A DNA stretch of 64,000 nt from Microbacterium yannicii (GTDB taxonomy: Bacteria; Actinomycetota; Actinomycetes; Actinomycetales; Microbacteriaceae). The notes under the pieces were generated by a model, which saw only the letters and a list, made by a program, of their open reading frames with translations, was not told the DNA's origin and did not search any database. Within the stretch, counting starts at the first letter, position 1. Every line of letters begins with the position of its first letter. The DNA is taken from assembly GCF_024055635.1 (NCBI RefSeq), contig NZ_JAMXMB010000003.1:1-64000 (forward strand), read 5' to 3'. Made by a program: the position numbers and the translations under genes. Below are positions 63,246 to 64,000 of this stretch, piece after piece.

Positions 63246-64000
63246 GTCGGCCGCTCGCCGTCATCGCGGGAGCGTCGGGGTTCGTCGGCCGTGCGCTGGT
63301 GCGCGCGTTCGCCGACGACGGCTACGACGTGCGCACCATCGGTCGTGCGGGCGCCGACGCGCAGTGGACCGACGCCGACGGCATCCTCACCCTCGTCGAC
63401 GGTGCCGAGGTCGTCGTCAACCTCGCGGGCAGGTCGGTGAACTGCCGGTACACCGACGCGAACCGCGACGAGATCCTGCGCTCACGCGTCGAGACGACGC
63501 GGGTGCTGCGTCGTGCCATCGCCGCGGCGGCCACGCCCCCACCCCTGTGGCTCAATGCGAGCACGGCGACGATCTACCGCTACGCGCTCGACGGTCCGCA
63601 GACCGAGCGGGACGGCGAACTCGGCGCCGGCTTCTCGGTCGATGTGGCACGCACGTGGGAGGACGAGTTCTTCGCGGACGACCTCCCGTCCACACGGCGC
63701 GTCGCGCTGCGCATGGCGATCGTCCTCGGCGACGGTCCCGCGACGCGCACGCTGGTGCGGCTGGCGCGCCTCGGGCTCGGCGGGCCCCAGTACGACGGCT
63801 GGTGGTTCGCGCATCGTCGCTATCGCGGGATAGGTCCGCATCCCACGGGCGACGGCCGCCCGCCCTGGCACCGATCCGGCGGCCGGCAGCGCTTCAGCTG
63901 GATCCACCTCGACGACGTCGTCGGGGCGGTGCGGTTCATCCGTGACGACCCCGGCATCTCCGGGCCGGTGAACCTGGCGGCGCCGGGCACCTCCGACAAT
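63242..64000 (+). CDS. TIGR01777 family epimerase (partial, cut by window end)
   Basis: N-terminal 253 residues of an NAD(P)-binding protein of the TIGR01777/SulA-YfcH family. The Rossmann motif VIAGASGFVGRALVRAF begins the protein; VVVNLAGRSVNCRYT, LNASTATIYRYALDGPQTE and GGRQRFSWIHLDDVVGAVRF are family marks. The family's usual length is about 300, so about 50 residues, including the C-terminal DUF1731 part, are outside. ATG overlaps the DoxX-like stop. Substrate unknown. Confidence 0.88.
   Translation, partial: MSRPLAVIAGASGFVGRALVRAFADDGYDVRTIGRAGADAQWTDADGILTLVDGAEVVVNLAGRSVNCRYTDANRDEILRSRVETTRVLRRAIAAAATPPPLWLNASTATIYRYALDGPQTERDGELGAGFSVDVARTWEDEFFADDLPSTRRVALRMAIVLGDGPATRTLVRLARLGLGGPQYDGWWFAHRRYRGIGPHPTGDGRPPWHRSGGRQRFSWIHLDDVVGAVRFIRDDPGISGPVNLAAPGTSDN

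Overview
The window is high-GC actinobacterial DNA, most likely from Microbacterium or a close Microbacteriaceae relative. The evidence is the gene content, the coproporphyrin-type heme operon with hemQ, class Ib nrdHIEF, a DUF222-HNH gene, and the very frequent word GGATGCC/GGCATCC, which sits inside codons and in terminator stems. No rRNA, transposase, integrase, prophage or CRISPR array was found. The window looks like ordinary chromosome with many small palindromic elements scattered through it.

Layout. 1-4563: fthC-fmdB-mscL facing galU-rimJ and a coiled-coil membrane protein, then tRNA-Ala(CGC). 4619-13720: heme synthesis, with hemE-hemY-[repeat array]-hemQ-hemC-hemB-hemL and a macro-domain protein on the minus strand, and hemA divergent on the plus strand. 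14123-24051: a secreted beta-helix protein, a DUF222-HNH endonuclease with an SOS-like box, a MerR regulator, a ZIP transporter, an acyl-CoA ligase, an amino-acid dehydrogenase, a methyltransferase and a YbaK protein. 24066-30589: a sugar ABC importer without an ATPase plus a debranching-type glycosidase, controlled by a divergent LacI. 30603-37598: histidine use (IclR, hutH, hutU, hutI, and hutG with sixA on the other strand). 37619-44053: housekeeping and unknown genes (GGCT, DUF445, acyl-CoA dehydrogenase, DUF389, hydrolase, MFS). 44453-48343: nrdHIEF behind two NrdR-like boxes. 48444-54005: a second LacI/ABC importer with a GH1 beta-glucosidase. 54321-64000: a collagen-like membrane protein, rlmG-like methyltransferase, marR with a DUF3817 gene, a VOC protein, a Clp ATPase behind two HspR (HAIR) sites, DUF72, two luciferase-like monooxygenases, a DoxX-like protein and a TIGR01777 epimerase cut by the window end.

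How the genes work together. The heme genes cover glutamyl-tRNA to coproheme decarboxylation, except hemD and ferrochelatase, which are elsewhere. Neighbouring genes are often joined by ATGA or GTGA overlaps, implying translational coupling. The hut genes give histidine to glutamate plus formamide. Both sugar importers lack an ATPase and must borrow one encoded outside the window.

Most unusual points. (1) A roughly 500-bp array of about 100-bp units lies inside the heme operon, each unit carrying two inverted copies of a 13-15 bp odd palindrome. (2) Palindromic elements are inserted in frame within hemL and hutI, and related sequence occurs in clp, hutU and the nrdE-nrdF gap. (3) hemA and hemE start from overlapping -10 boxes within a 17-bp gap, both apparently leaderless; at least a dozen other genes here show the same TANNNT-N6/7-start layout. 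(4) A 40-bp near-perfect palindrome exactly fills the gap between marR and its downstream gene. All functions are read from sequence by eye; no searches were run.
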